A DNA stretch of 64,000 bases. Origin: Paramacrobiotus metropolitanus. Taxonomy: Eukaryota > Tardigrada > Eutardigrada > Parachela > Macrobiotidae. Of the stretch, positions 1 through 8,600 are shown one piece after another. The notes under the pieces were generated by a model. It was not told where the DNA came from. It was given only the letters and a program-made list of their open reading frames with translations, and ran no database searches. The stretch covers positions 1,302,001-1,366,000 of the forward strand of contig NW_026570221.1 of the NCBI RefSeq assembly GCF_019649055.1, written 5' to 3'. The stretch's first letter is position 1. Every line of letters begins with the position of its first letter. The position numbers and the translations under genes are program-made.

Positions 1-856
1 ATGTACCCTGCTCTGGGGGTTCGATCTGCCTGATCCGAGACTGATCCCTGGAGGCTCGATCTGCCTCTCGCTGTTCTTTAGCCTGCTTTTCTTCCTCATA
101 GTCCCGGATGAAGCCCGATAGCCAAAGCACGCATGATTGCAGCTGAGCCTGGTTGTACTGATGCTTCGGAGTTTCCGGGTGTAGGAGTATTCGGGTTGCC
201 CGGGTGTGATTCTCCACTTCGGTGATGTCACCATCCAATTTGAAGAATTCCGCGCTGTGACGGTCGCAGAAGCCTCGGCGAGTCCGCATCTCAGTCAAGA
301 TATTATTTGCCCGAGTCATGGCTTCAACTATGTAGGGTTGAGCGTCGGGCGGCAGGACTCCCGGGTCCGATATATTTTTTATCGTCCGCACTACTGAGCG
401 TGGTGAAAGACGCTGAGACGGTGCAACCTGTTGGGTCGCTACCGGCCGTTCCGGTTGCTGCGGTGGATTCGCAGAGGCTTGGGTCGGCGGGTTGGCCGGA
501 GGCTGAGGTGGAACCGTTTTGCGGTTCTCTTCCTCATGCTTCCTTTTTGCCAATGCCACTTCCAGGTCAGCTCTTAAGCTCTCAAGGTCCATTGTGGCCA
601 TCTTATGCTGGTCTTGGATCCGCTCCTTCAGCTTCTTCTGAGCCGGGGTCCGATCCTCTAATTGGTTAGCCTGGACGGTTAAGTCCCGGACATAGCCTTC
701 GTTGAGGGCTATGTCGTCACGGATGATTTGGATTTCCTGCTCCGTCGGGGCTGGTTCAGGTTGGATTGGCCCTGGTGGGTTGGCCTGTGAAGGTCCGAGG
801 GTCGGAGGTTGAGGTGACCCTGGTGGGTTGGCCTGTCGGGATCCGGGGGTCCGAGG
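1..856 (-). CDS. ORF-Y continuation (partial, off left edge)
   Basis: An open minus-strand frame of about 285 codons runs from just after the TAA at 857-859 to the left edge without another stop. It is in the same frame as the ORF to its right, so that TAA either truncates one long protein or is read through. The product starts Pro-rich with a repeated QANPPG motif, then has a charged, heptad-like helix (around 720-530), a Pro/Gln-rich linker, and a second helical part rich in Glu, Arg and Lys that ends at the edge. I recognise no enzyme domain. Its position downstream of pol and its coiled-coil style suggest a structural, gag-like protein of the same retroelement; this is inference. Confidence 0.5.
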
Positions 857-2212
857 TTAAGCCACCTTGCGGCTTCTTTCCTCTAACTTCCTCCGGAGCC
901 TCTCAGCATGTCCTCGAGCCATATCACGCTGTTCGGTGATGGTCCGTCGGGTAACTTCGTCACCCGGCTGCAGTGTGGAGATCCGTTGAGTCAGAAGGTC
1001 CGCTGTTAGCTCAGTTTCGGCTAAGTCCCTCCTCAATTCTTCGGTAGTTATAGTAATACCGAAGTCCATTTCCGGTGGGTCATCGAACATCTCGATGTCC
1101 GGTGAGGGTATCGGTGACGGAGGTTCCGACATCGGTGATGCACTTCGATGCGAGCCAGGGCCGGGGGTCACTGTTGGTTCCCCTTCTCGGCTGTGGCTTC
1201 GGCTCGGGCTGTATTCCGAGCATTCGTCCGAGTCCAGGTCACCTTCTTCGGCGATGCGTCTCCCGAGGTATCCGAGTAGCGCATCTAATTCTCGAACGTC
1301 GGCCGGTGCTGTTGGCATTCCGGCATCAGTGAGCCTGGCGACATGGCGGAGGTTACTCTCCAGGTTACACCGGTCGTTGAACCACTTTGACTGTTCTGGA
1401 TCGCCGTGGTTGGGCTTTCCTTGCCATCGATCTGACCGTTCCAAGGTGGTCTTGAGCGTGTGGCCCTTTTCTAAGGTCTTTCTGATCTCTTGCCACTTCC
1501 AAAGTCTGGCTTCGGCTTCGTCGGGCCGGTTTGATGGATCGTCAGAGACGACTATGCCGTAGTTGTCGGCGCGTCGCTCGATGGAAGACAAGAGTCTCGG
1601 GAGCTCGCGGGTTTCCCAGGGTCCTATTGGGATCCCTTCCCAGACAAGACCTGCGATGTCGGCTGTCTCCCGGTTAACTTCGGTAATTAGGTCAGAAACT
1701 CGTCGGGCAGCCTCTTGTCCATTGAGGCTATAGGCCTGCTCACGGCGTCTTATCAACATCGTTATGATGTTGTCGCTGAGCCTCCTCACTCGGTTGACTC
1801 TTTCCCAGAGCTGCATCTTATCTCTGGCTCGGTCATACGCTTGGCGGGTTACGGGGTTCGGTTGTTGCCCTTCCGGTCCGGCCCCCTCAGTTAAATTGAA
1901 GGCCGCTATCTGTTGCTCTACGTATGCTACCGCGCCTTCTAAGAGCCATCTATCGCGGACTCCTGCTGGAATTCTGTCATGGCTGAAGCGTTCAATCTCT
2001 CCGAGCTTCAGTTGGATCTCGATGATGAGGGTCTCAGCTTCTGCCCATTGTTCGGATTCGATGGGGTATCGGTCTCGGCGCCGACGTAGTTCCATTAAGA
2101 GCTGCAGTCCTTGCTGCCGAGTCTTTCGGATGGCCACCAGCGCATCCGACTTGGCTACGTCGCGCGGGGTCGGTGATGCTGGGTTCTGATGGTCATCGAC
2201 GAGCCTACGCAA
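857..2212 (-). CDS. ORF-Y, second part: coiled-coil protein after pol
   Basis: A 451-codon frame ending in TAA. The first 250 residues are almost entirely helical and charged (Arg/Glu/Gln-rich, long coiled coil likely). A Ser/Pro-rich acidic disordered stretch and a final Arg/Glu-rich helix follow. No catalytic motif is visible. The ATG at 2212 is probably not the true start: a 29-bp tandem duplication at 2225-2282 shifts the frame, and taking out one repeat unit makes this frame continuous with the ORF at 2155-2772. The intact protein would therefore be over 600 residues before the TAA. It lies 3' of integrase on the same strand as gag-pol, the env position, but has no signal peptide or membrane segment, so it is not an envelope. 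Confidence 0.55.
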   Translation of the reverse strand: MRRLVDDHQNPASPTPRDVAKSDALVAIRKTRQQGLQLLMELRRRRDRYPIESEQWAEAETLIIEIQLKLGEIERFSHDRIPAGVRDRWLLEGAVAYVEQQIAAFNLTEGAGPEGQQPNPVTRQAYDRARDKMQLWERVNRVRRLSDNIITMLIRRREQAYSLNGQEAARRVSDLITEVNRETADIAGLVWEGIPIGPWETRELPRLLSSIERRADNYGIVVSDDPSNRPDEAEARLWKWQEIRKTLEKGHTLKTTLERSDRWQGKPNHGDPEQSKWFNDRCNLESNLRHVARLTDAGMPTAPADVRELDALLGYLGRRIAEEGDLDSDECSEYSPSRSHSREGEPTVTPGPGSHRSASPMSEPPSPIPSPDIEMFDDPPEMDFGITITTEELRRDLAETELTADLLTQRISTLQPGDEVTRRTITEQRDMARGHAERLRRKLEERSRKVA

Positions 2213-2772
2213 GTTCCGGAACGCTTGCCGGGACTGCTGGATCTGCTGCGGGGTTGCCGGGACTGCTGGATCTGCTGCGGGGTTAAATTGTCGGTTTCGG
2301 TTGACCGACGAAGCATGTAGGAATCATGGATGATACGGTTGATGGCCAATTCCTGGTCCAAGTATCGAGGGTCGGTTGGCAAGGTTTCACGGTGCTCGCG
2401 GTTGAGACGTTCCGCCAAGTCGTCCGACTTCCTCAGGGTTGCGTAAACCTGTAGCCGGCTTGGGCTCGCATCCCCGTCATCCGGGGTTCTTGTTGTTCCA
2501 GCCGAAGCCCCCATAATTGTGGTTGCGACGGCTGATCCCCATTTTGTTTCTCGGCTCGTCGGTCCAGGCGTGTTGTCCACCCCTCTAGGGGGTGCCAGAG
2601 GGTGTTCGGTTCGGGCCTCCTCTACCTGGGCTTTCAAGATCCAGTAATGACCGTAAGGTAACTGCAGTTGTCCTCCGGTTAAAGGGGTCTGCGCCAAAAG
2701 TTTGCGGAGTACTTCGGCTCCGCATTTGTTGCACCAGAGCTTCGGTTTATCCGAGCAAGGTATACACTTCGG
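2155..2772 (-). CDS. ORF-Y, first part, with zinc-ribbon-like Cys pairs
   Basis: The frame is open from 2772 (just after a TGA) to a stop at 2155; the first ATG is at 2697. Upstream of that ATG, within the open part, two Cys-X2-Cys pairs separated by seven residues (about 2766-2728) resemble a small zinc ribbon. That raises the possibility that the frame is entered by frameshift from ORF-X, whose stop overlaps it, rather than from the ATG. After the zinc site come a helical segment, a Pro/Thr-rich linker and another helix. The last residues after the 29-bp duplication are out of frame. A stretch around 2530-2440 resembles the end of ORF-X (GASAG followed by a VY-x-TL motif), suggesting an old internal duplication. 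Function unknown. Confidence 0.5.
   Translation of the reverse strand, partial: PKCIPCSDKPKLWCNKCGAEVLRKLLAQTPLTGGQLQLPYGHYWILKAQVEEARTEHPLAPPRGVDNTPGPTSRETKWGSAVATTIMGASAGTTRTPDDGDASPSRLQVYATLRKSDDLAERLNREHRETLPTDPRYLDQELAINRIIHDSYMLRRSTETDNLTPQQIQQSRQPRSRSSSPGKRSGTCVGSSMTIRTQHHRPRAT
2225..2282. repeat. 29-bp perfect tandem duplication breaking ORF-Y
   Basis: Bases 2225-2253 and 2254-2282 are identical (unit begins TTGCCGGGACTGCTGG). Because 29 is not a multiple of 3, the duplication shifts the minus-strand frame. Deleting one unit restores continuity between the two halves of ORF-Y, which argues that this is a secondary lesion. Confidence 0.9.
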
Positions 2773-3982
2773 TCATCGAAGGGTTGAGGGGAGGGTTAGT
2801 TGATCCAGCCGAAGCCCCCGTAGTTGCGGTTGCTAAGGCTGGCCCTCTTTCCGAGGCTGGTATTTCGGAGGTTGACTGCCGGGCTTTAAGTATGGCCCGG
2901 GTATCCTGGATGTACTGTTCCAGCTCCTTCATTTCCGAGTTCAGTCGGGTCAACTCCTGCGCAAAGTTAGGGTCGCTCAACTTGAGAGCTTCTATCTTGC
3001 GCTGGACGATGGTCCATTCGCTTTCAGCTTCCATAAGACCCAATGTGAGTTCTTCCGAGGGTCGGATCTGCCTTCGCAATCCGGCCGAAGATGCGGCCGA
3101 GATCGGTTCAACCGTGATTGCGGCTGCCGAAGGTCTGGCTGTCGAGGGTCCGGCTGTTGAAGGTCCGGCTGTTGGTTGTGCCGGTGTTACTTCCGCTGAT
3201 GATGTCGGAGGCTTTGGTCGTTTTAACATGTGGACCGAGAAGGCCTTCGTTCCGTCCTCGTAGTATCGAGTGAACGGGGATGCCGTCCGTTGACGTTCCG
3301 GCCAAGCCGTCGCTGATACCACCGGAGGCATATTTGTGCCATCCTGCCGTGGCGCCGCCGGTAATGTCGGCTGCTGCGAGGCTCCAATTAATCCAGTGAC
3401 CAAAGGGTATCCCATCAGAGGGTTGACCGTGCCGCCTTGTGGCTGGTTCATACCCATCTGGTTACACCATTGTGTGAACATGGCGAACATTTGGTTCGGC
3501 ATGGGGTTCATCCCGGCTTGAGTCATCAGCGGCCCTATTGGGGCCGGCTGGATGCTCGTCACCGTAATCGGAATGTATGGTACCGTCGGTGGTATAACTG
3601 GTCCGGGGATGAATGTTCCCGGTAGAAGTGGCGGGCGGATCTGACCTATTGGGTCGATCGGTACTGCCGGTGCATTCTGACCGGTGGCCGCGCTCACATT
3701 CACCAAAAGTCCAGTTTCGTCGAGCATAGTGCCCGGTGGCAAGGTCTGGAGGGGGATCGTCCGGGGTTGAGTGACCGTCCGTGACCCGACCGTTAAACCT
3801 GCCAAAGAATCTGCCGCTATGTTCGCATGCGGGTTTGTTACCTGTGGGATAGGGGTTTGGGTGGCCGAACGCGTTTCAACCCGTGAACCCGATCGGTTGT
3901 GCGGGTACGGCTGGGATCGTCGGTTGTCGCGTCGGCTACTGTTCGATCCGCTCGATGGAGGGTCTCGTTGTCGGTCAGACAT
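2747..3982 (-). CDS. ORF-X: disordered Pro/Thr-rich protein after pol
   Basis: A complete 411-codon ORF with ATG at 3982 and stop at 2747. The N-terminus (MSDR, then Ser/Arg/Asn-rich) matches the style of ORF1 at 16794, which also starts MSDR. The middle is Pro/Ile/Thr-rich with PIGP and DPIGQ motifs and a Met/Gln/Asn-rich stretch; the C-terminal quarter is a charged helix. There is no signal peptide, membrane segment or enzyme motif. It begins 12 bases after a strong predicted 3' splice site, so it could be made from a spliced subgenomic mRNA, as env is in retroviruses. I infer a structural or accessory protein, perhaps a diverged copy of the ORF1/gag N-terminal region. I do not recognise a named family. 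Confidence 0.6.
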   Translation of the reverse strand: MSDRQRDPPSSGSNSSRRDNRRSQPYPHNRSGSRVETRSATQTPIPQVTNPHANIAADSLAGLTVGSRTVTQPRTIPLQTLPPGTMLDETGLLVNVSAATGQNAPAVPIDPIGQIRPPLLPGTFIPGPVIPPTVPYIPITVTSIQPAPIGPLMTQAGMNPMPNQMFAMFTQWCNQMGMNQPQGGTVNPLMGYPLVTGLIGASQQPTLPAAPRQDGTNMPPVVSATAWPERQRTASPFTRYYEDGTKAFSVHMLKRPKPPTSSAEVTPAQPTAGPSTAGPSTARPSAAAITVEPISAASSAGLRRQIRPSEELTLGLMEAESEWTIVQRKIEALKLSDPNFAQELTRLNSEMKELEQYIQDTRAILKARQSTSEIPASERGPALATATTGASAGSTNPPLNPSMTEVYTLLG

Positions 3983-3994
3983 CGTGATAGGAGG

Positions 3995-4027
3995 CTATTA
4001 GGATAAAGGAGATACGGCTCGTTAGCA
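3995..4027 (-). promoter_or_regulatory. Predicted branch point and 3' splice site before ORF-X
   Basis: On the minus strand a branch-point consensus TGCTAAC (4027-4021) is followed about 26 nt later, after a pyrimidine-rich stretch, by TAATAG with its AG at 3996-3995. The ORF-X ATG is 12 nt further on. The 175-bp gap between pol and ORF-X is visibly more AT-rich than its neighbours and contains this arrangement. The function is inferred from consensus sequences only. Confidence 0.45.
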
Positions 4028-4156
4028 TTCTGATAAGGCCAGATAAGTTCAACTGAAGATTCCGTGCACAACTGAAGAGGTTCCATTTCGACACCAAAGG
4101 TCCATTCTTAACTATGTCCTAGCTAAGTCCTAACTTATTCTAAGTTAACTATGGCC

Positions 4157-5145
4157 CTATGTTTGTGTTGTGGTGGGTTTTGTTGTTTTGGGCTTCTTTG
4201 CTGGTTTGGTCGATTTGACCGGTTCTGCCCTTCCTTCGGCAATTCTGTCGAGGATATCTTTGTGTGCTTCATCTTCGGCCACTTGAGCTTCTTCAAGTAC
4301 CTCATGCGCCGTTAACTTAGGCTTCTTGGCCGTCCCGTACTTCCGTTTCGGAGCCGGGGGTTCAACCGTCTTATCGGTTGAAACTGCCGGGACCGGTGTG
4401 TCGGGTCGCTTCTTCACCGGTTTCTTCACTTTTGCCGGCTTCTCCTTCGGTGCCTTAGGCTCCTTAGGCTTAGTTGAGGTAGCCTCGGTATTCGCGACTA
4501 AGTCCACCGACCTCTTCGGGTTAGCCTCGGATGATCCGGCCAAGTTCTTAGGCTTCTCCGGGACAGCCTCGGATTCATCCTCTATCACAGCCTGCTTTTG
4601 CAATTCCTGCAGGGCTGGTGTCTCGAAGTCCGACGGGGGCTTCTTCCTCGGTCGACCACGTTTTCCTTTCGGTTTAGGAGGTTCCTCCGGACTCGGTTTG
4701 TCGGACGGACCCTTATTCGGGTCCTGAACTGACGTTAAGTCCAGTTTCTGAGGCTCTTTTGCCGGTTCCTTCGGCTTCTCTTCGGCTGGATTTGCCTTTC
4801 GGGCCCGGGTATTGCGAGCGGGCTGACCCTCATGGGGGTACGGCACCGTTGCAAGGTTACTACCCGAGGTTCCCTCGGCTTTCTTCTGGCCGTAAGATCG
4901 CGTGATCCGCCGACGCTTGTTGCTTGGATGATGTTTGCATCTATCCACGGCGACGACGTCTTCCTTTCCGGTTTCGACGTTGCGGAGCCAGAAGTTGTTG
5001 GGTCCCTTATAGTTGAGTACCGTCCATACTCCATCGTACCGTTCCTTCCTGGTAGGATCCTTATTGGGATACTCTACCAGGACGAGGTCTCTCTTCTGGA
5101 AGTCCGGTACTGATTTCCTCTTATTATAGAGTTCTGCGGCCTTTT
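4157..5145 (-). CDS. pol C-terminus: integrase GPY/F-like module and AT-hook tail
   Basis: This frame continues the integrase after a one-base frame break near 5145 (around GCTTCGAAAAGG). Its first about 65 residues fit the C-terminal integrase module of Ty3/gypsy elements (a KRDLVLVEYP-type strand, then YDGVWTVL and FWLRN). From 4948 to 4157 the protein becomes a long Lys/Pro/Glu-rich disordered tail. Within it, at about 4641-4672, lies an AT-hook core (KRGRPRKK), a minor-groove binding motif. No chromodomain is seen. In related elements integrase tails steer target choice; that an AT-hook does so here is inference. The start at 4948 is an internal Met, not a real start. Confidence 0.7.
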
Positions 5146-8037
5146 CGAAGCTTCACCGATGTTCGTCTTCGCGATGTCGTGAGCCCTCTGAAGCCGTTCC
5201 TTCATCCTTTTGATGTAATGTTCCTTATCGGTATAGTGTTCCGGTGCGTTGGTTCCGGTAATGACGTCCTGGGGTATGGTCATCTCACGTCCGTACAGCA
5301 TGTAGTAGGGTGAGAACCCGGTGGTCGCATGTTTCGCTCGGTTAATTCCGCACACTACGTACTGTAGGTTCCGGTGCCATCGGTGACCATCCTTGGCGTC
5401 GCACTCCTTCCTGATGCCGTCCCAAATCGTCTGCATGGAACGTTCGACTTGGCCTTGACCCTCTGGGTGGTAGGCTGTTCCGAAAGTGTGCTGGATTCCG
5501 AAGATCTTAGCCACCTTGGCGAAGGTCTTAGCCGTAAAGTGGGATCCTTGGTCGGTATGAAGGTGGGTCGGCATGCCGTACTTTAGGACGACATCCTCCA
5601 CAAAGAACTTCTCAAATTCCTTCGCCGAGTTAGTCTTGGTCGCTCGGGCTATGGTGAACTTGGTGAACTGGTCGGTGACGACCGCGATATATTGGTATCC
5701 CTTCGACTCAGTCCGAGGTAAGGGTCCTTTGAAGTCCGCGTAAACTCGGAACCAAGGTTCACCTACTTCCATCTTCTGGAGTTTACCGGGTGGTTTAGTC
5801 CGGGGCTTGTTCACCAAGGTACACCGGGGGCAGTTATCCACATAGTCGTGAACATCGGATAGCATCCGGTCCCAGTAGTACCGAAGCTTCGCTGCCTCCA
5901 GTGTCTTCACGCGGCCGAAATTGTTACCGGTTTTTCCGTCGTGAAGTGCTCGGATGATGCCTTTTCGCATGAAGAGCGGGACCACGAACCGTCGTTCCAA
6001 CTTGGTGTTGTGGGTGGTCAGCCGGTACAGTATACCTCCGCTCATCTGGTAATGTTCCAACAGCTTGGACTTGTGGTCAAGCTGGTCTTGGTTCTCAAGT
6101 TCATCGATCAGCTTCCGGAGGTGAGGGTCCCGGAGTTGCAGTCTGCGTAGCTCCTTGTTGGACTCTATCGGTTTCTCCTCTTCATCCTCGGGTTCGCCTT
6201 GTGAACCCGAAGCCTCCGGTCCGTTGACTTCGGTAGTCCGTACCTTTGCAGATCCGACCCTCGACTCGCCTTGTGAGCCCGGGTCGTCCGGTACGACTAC
6301 GTTAATTATCCGTACATCTGCGGTGGACAGGTCGTTCCAGTCGGAGATGACCTTGCATCCAGGCAGCGGGGTTGCTTTCGGAACGGGGCGACACATATTT
6401 GTGGTCTGCCTCCATTCAGCTGCCGCTCGGAGAGACCTAACTTTAGCCTCATCCGTCCAGCCTCCGGGCTCAAGTATGAGATCCGGATGTCTTCGGCTCT
6501 TTTCCTTAATTTCATGTCTTTGTACCCGGAGAGACCTTATTCGGATCTCATCCTTGAAGTCCTCAAAGTTGTGTACCTGGTCCAATTCTTCATGGGGGTC
6601 ATTGTCGTCGGGTCGTTCCAACGGCCATCGAGACAGAGCATCCGCATTATCACAGAAAACTCCGGGTTTATACTCGATGGTGATGTCCTTACCTTGCAGA
6701 GCCAAAGCCCACCGAGTTAGCCGGGGGTTGATACCGGGTCTATTAGACTCACAGCGCATCAGGTTCTGCAAGGCTCGATGATCCGTTCTGACGGTAAAGG
6801 GTCCATGATCAATGAAGTGTTTAAACTTCTGGACGGCCCAAACTACGGCTAGGCATTCCCATTCGGTGACTCCGTAGTTCTTTTCGGCTCCGTGGAGTAC
6901 TCGGCTGGCAAATGCTACGGGTTGTCCTTCTTGCGACAACACCGCGCCAAGTCCGGCTCCACTGGCATCGCATTCGATTACCGTCTTCTTGGTCGGGTCG
7001 AACTTTGCGAGTACCGGGGCTGTGGTAAAAGCCTCTTTGATGCCGTTGAACTCCGCTGTATGGTCGTCCGTCCAATCTGTCCGGATGGAATTGGTCTTCC
7101 GGAGGAGTTCATACATCTTTGATGTCCGCTGAGCGTAGTTGCGGATGAATTTCCGATAGTAGTTGGCCAACCCGAGGAACGACCGCAATTGGCGTTCTGT
7201 TCGTGGGGGTTGGTGTTGTGCAATAGCCGCTACCTTTTCGTCGTCGGTCTGGACTCCGGCTTTGCTGAGGACATGTCCGAGGAACGGTAGCTTGTCCGTT
7301 CCAACCTCACACTTCGAGGGTTTGATGGTGAACCCGGCCTCAAGTAGGCAGTCCAGGGTGGCTCGGAAGGCTTCTTTGAATTCTTCAAAGGTCCGGCCAA
7401 AGAAGATGATGTCATCGATGTACGCAAAAACGCCTTTCTTGCGGGCTTTTGCGGTTATCTTATCGACATGCATCTGAAAGGTTGCGGGTCCGTTGCAGAC
7501 TCCGAACGGCATCCGGTTGAACCGATACATGCCTTCTGGCGTGACGAAGGTGGTCATGTCCTTCGAGGCTTCATCCATTGGGATGTGCCAAAAACCGGAT
7601 TGGCAGTCGACCTTGCCGTAGTATTCCATCCCGGCGTACTTGTCCAGTAGTTCATCCGGGTTCGGAAGGGGGTAGTTGTTCTTCTTAGTTACTGCGTTCA
7701 ACTTGATGCAGTTGATGCAGAACCTGGTTCCGACGGAGCCATCCGGGTTTTTCTTGGCTGCCAAGACCACGGGGAAGCTCCATGCTGCGTCGGAGGGTTC
7801 AATGACTCCTTGGTCCAGCATCTCTTGGACACGTTTGGAGATGAACTGGCGACCCTTCCAACTGGTTCTAGTTGGGTTCATCTTTATAGGCTTTGCACCT
7901 TGGACATCGATGACGTGGGTGACTCCCTTGACGTTACCGTAGGGTCGCTTTGAAGTTGGGAAGACAAGCCGATACTCCCATGCAATGTCCCGAAGGACTT
8001 GTCGCTGCTCGTCGGTTAGGTTCTCTCCGAGCTTCAT
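5074..8037 (-). CDS. pol: Ty3/gypsy pol: reverse transcriptase, RNase H, integrase
   Basis: A 987-codon open frame. RT covers about residues 60-250, with the YIDD active site at 206-209 and the LGHVLS and FLGLANYYRKFI signatures after it. RNase H follows, with acidic residues at D357, E394, D419 and D466. Integrase has an H...CX2C zinc part in which the second His of the usual HHCC appears replaced by Asn (GNNFG instead of G-H-F-G). Its catalytic triad is D768, D829 and E865, with 35 residues between the last two, as expected. A roughly 150-residue acidic insertion separates RNase H from integrase. The frame is open upstream of the Met at 8037 (to about 8125), so the polyprotein enters from the left-hand linker after a one-base break. 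All catalytic residues are present, so this part looks recently functional. Confidence 0.93.
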   Translation of the reverse strand: MKLGENLTDEQRQVLRDIAWEYRLVFPTSKRPYGNVKGVTHVIDVQGAKPIKMNPTRTSWKGRQFISKRVQEMLDQGVIEPSDAAWSFPVVLAAKKNPDGSVGTRFCINCIKLNAVTKKNNYPLPNPDELLDKYAGMEYYGKVDCQSGFWHIPMDEASKDMTTFVTPEGMYRFNRMPFGVCNGPATFQMHVDKITAKARKKGVFAYIDDIIFFGRTFEEFKEAFRATLDCLLEAGFTIKPSKCEVGTDKLPFLGHVLSKAGVQTDDEKVAAIAQHQPPRTERQLRSFLGLANYYRKFIRNYAQRTSKMYELLRKTNSIRTDWTDDHTAEFNGIKEAFTTAPVLAKFDPTKKTVIECDASGAGLGAVLSQEGQPVAFASRVLHGAEKNYGVTEWECLAVVWAVQKFKHFIDHGPFTVRTDHRALQNLMRCESNRPGINPRLTRWALALQGKDITIEYKPGVFCDNADALSRWPLERPDDNDPHEELDQVHNFEDFKDEIRIRSLRVQRHEIKEKSRRHPDLILEPGGWTDEAKVRSLRAAAEWRQTTNMCRPVPKATPLPGCKVISDWNDLSTADVRIINVVVPDDPGSQGESRVGSAKVRTTEVNGPEASGSQGEPEDEEEKPIESNKELRRLQLRDPHLRKLIDELENQDQLDHKSKLLEHYQMSGGILYRLTTHNTKLERRFVVPLFMRKGIIRALHDGKTGNNFGRVKTLEAAKLRYYWDRMLSDVHDYVDNCPRCTLVNKPRTKPPGKLQKMEVGEPWFRVYADFKGPLPRTESKGYQYIAVVTDQFTKFTIARATKTNSAKEFEKFFVEDVVLKYGMPTHLHTDQGSHFTAKTFAKVAKIFGIQHTFGTAYHPEGQGQVERSMQTIWDGIRKECDAKDGHRWHRNLQYVVCGINRAKHATTGFSPYYMLYGREMTIPQDVITGTNAPEHYTDKEHYIKRMKERLQRAHDIAKTNIGEASKRPQNSIIRGNQYRTSRRETSSW

Positions 8038-8042
8038 GGAGT

Positions 8043-8600
8043 TTATGGCTTTCTTCTGTTCCTCGACGGTTGCCGGGTCTTCGTCACCTTCTTGGGTAAG
8101 TCTGTCCGGGCCTTTCGGTCGTCCGTCATGTGTTCATACGGCTCGACTCGACCCATTGGGGTTCCTTTCCTGATGGTTATGTCCTTATTGGTGTGGTTTG
8201 CCACCAGGATGGTGAACTTCTTCCCGTCATGTGGGGTCGGACCATCCTTCATCTCAATACCTTCCGCTAAGGCTTCCTCCGAGCCGAGGTACATTAGGTA
8301 CTTGTTCTTAGCGGGGTCGACTTCTATGTTGAGGGTTACCGTGACTTCGACGATAGCCCTGGGGAGTAGCTGGACCTTCTGTTGGGTCCGTACCGTAGTA
8401 GCGTCATATTGTGTCGCCCTCGGTAAACTGAATGGTCGGTCTCCGTGCTGTGCGACTCGGGCTACTCCCATCGGGATTTCCCATTCGATCCCTTCGTTGT
8501 CGGGTTCGAACCCGTAGGTGTCGCTATAGTGCATGTATCCGATCTTCGCACCCCTTCGGAGTACCTGGTCGGATCTCGATTGTGTCTTCAATCGGCCGAA
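8043..8600 (-). CDS. Linker between protease and RT
   Basis: A frame that is meaningful from about 8560 down to its stop at 8043; residues before that (to an ATG at 8723) are a shadow of the neighbouring frame. The product is beta-rich with a pattern of Val/Thr/Ile strands, as in the region between retropepsin and RT in many Ty3/gypsy polyproteins. It joins the frame to its right by a one-base break near 8555 and the RT frame by another near 8105. No enzymatic motif was identified. Confidence 0.5.
   Translation of the reverse strand, partial: FGRLKTQSRSDQVLRRGAKIGYMHYSDTYGFEPDNEGIEWEIPMGVARVAQHGDRPFSLPRATQYDATTVRTQQKVQLLPRAIVEVTVTLNIEVDPAKNKYLMYLGSEEALAEGIEMKDGPTPHDGKKFTILVANHTNKDITIRKGTPMGRVEPYEHMTDDRKARTDLPKKVTKTRQPSRNRRKP

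Noticed and set aside
1-3982. An envelope gene in the post-pol position
   Set aside because: No signal peptide, membrane helix, fusion peptide or Cys-rich ectodomain; the products are disordered and coiled-coil.
3982-4157. An LTR between pol and ORF-X, i.e. two tandem elements
   Set aside because: Only 175 bp separate the ORFs and no TG...CA-bounded repeat is seen, so two elements sharing an LTR there is unlikely.
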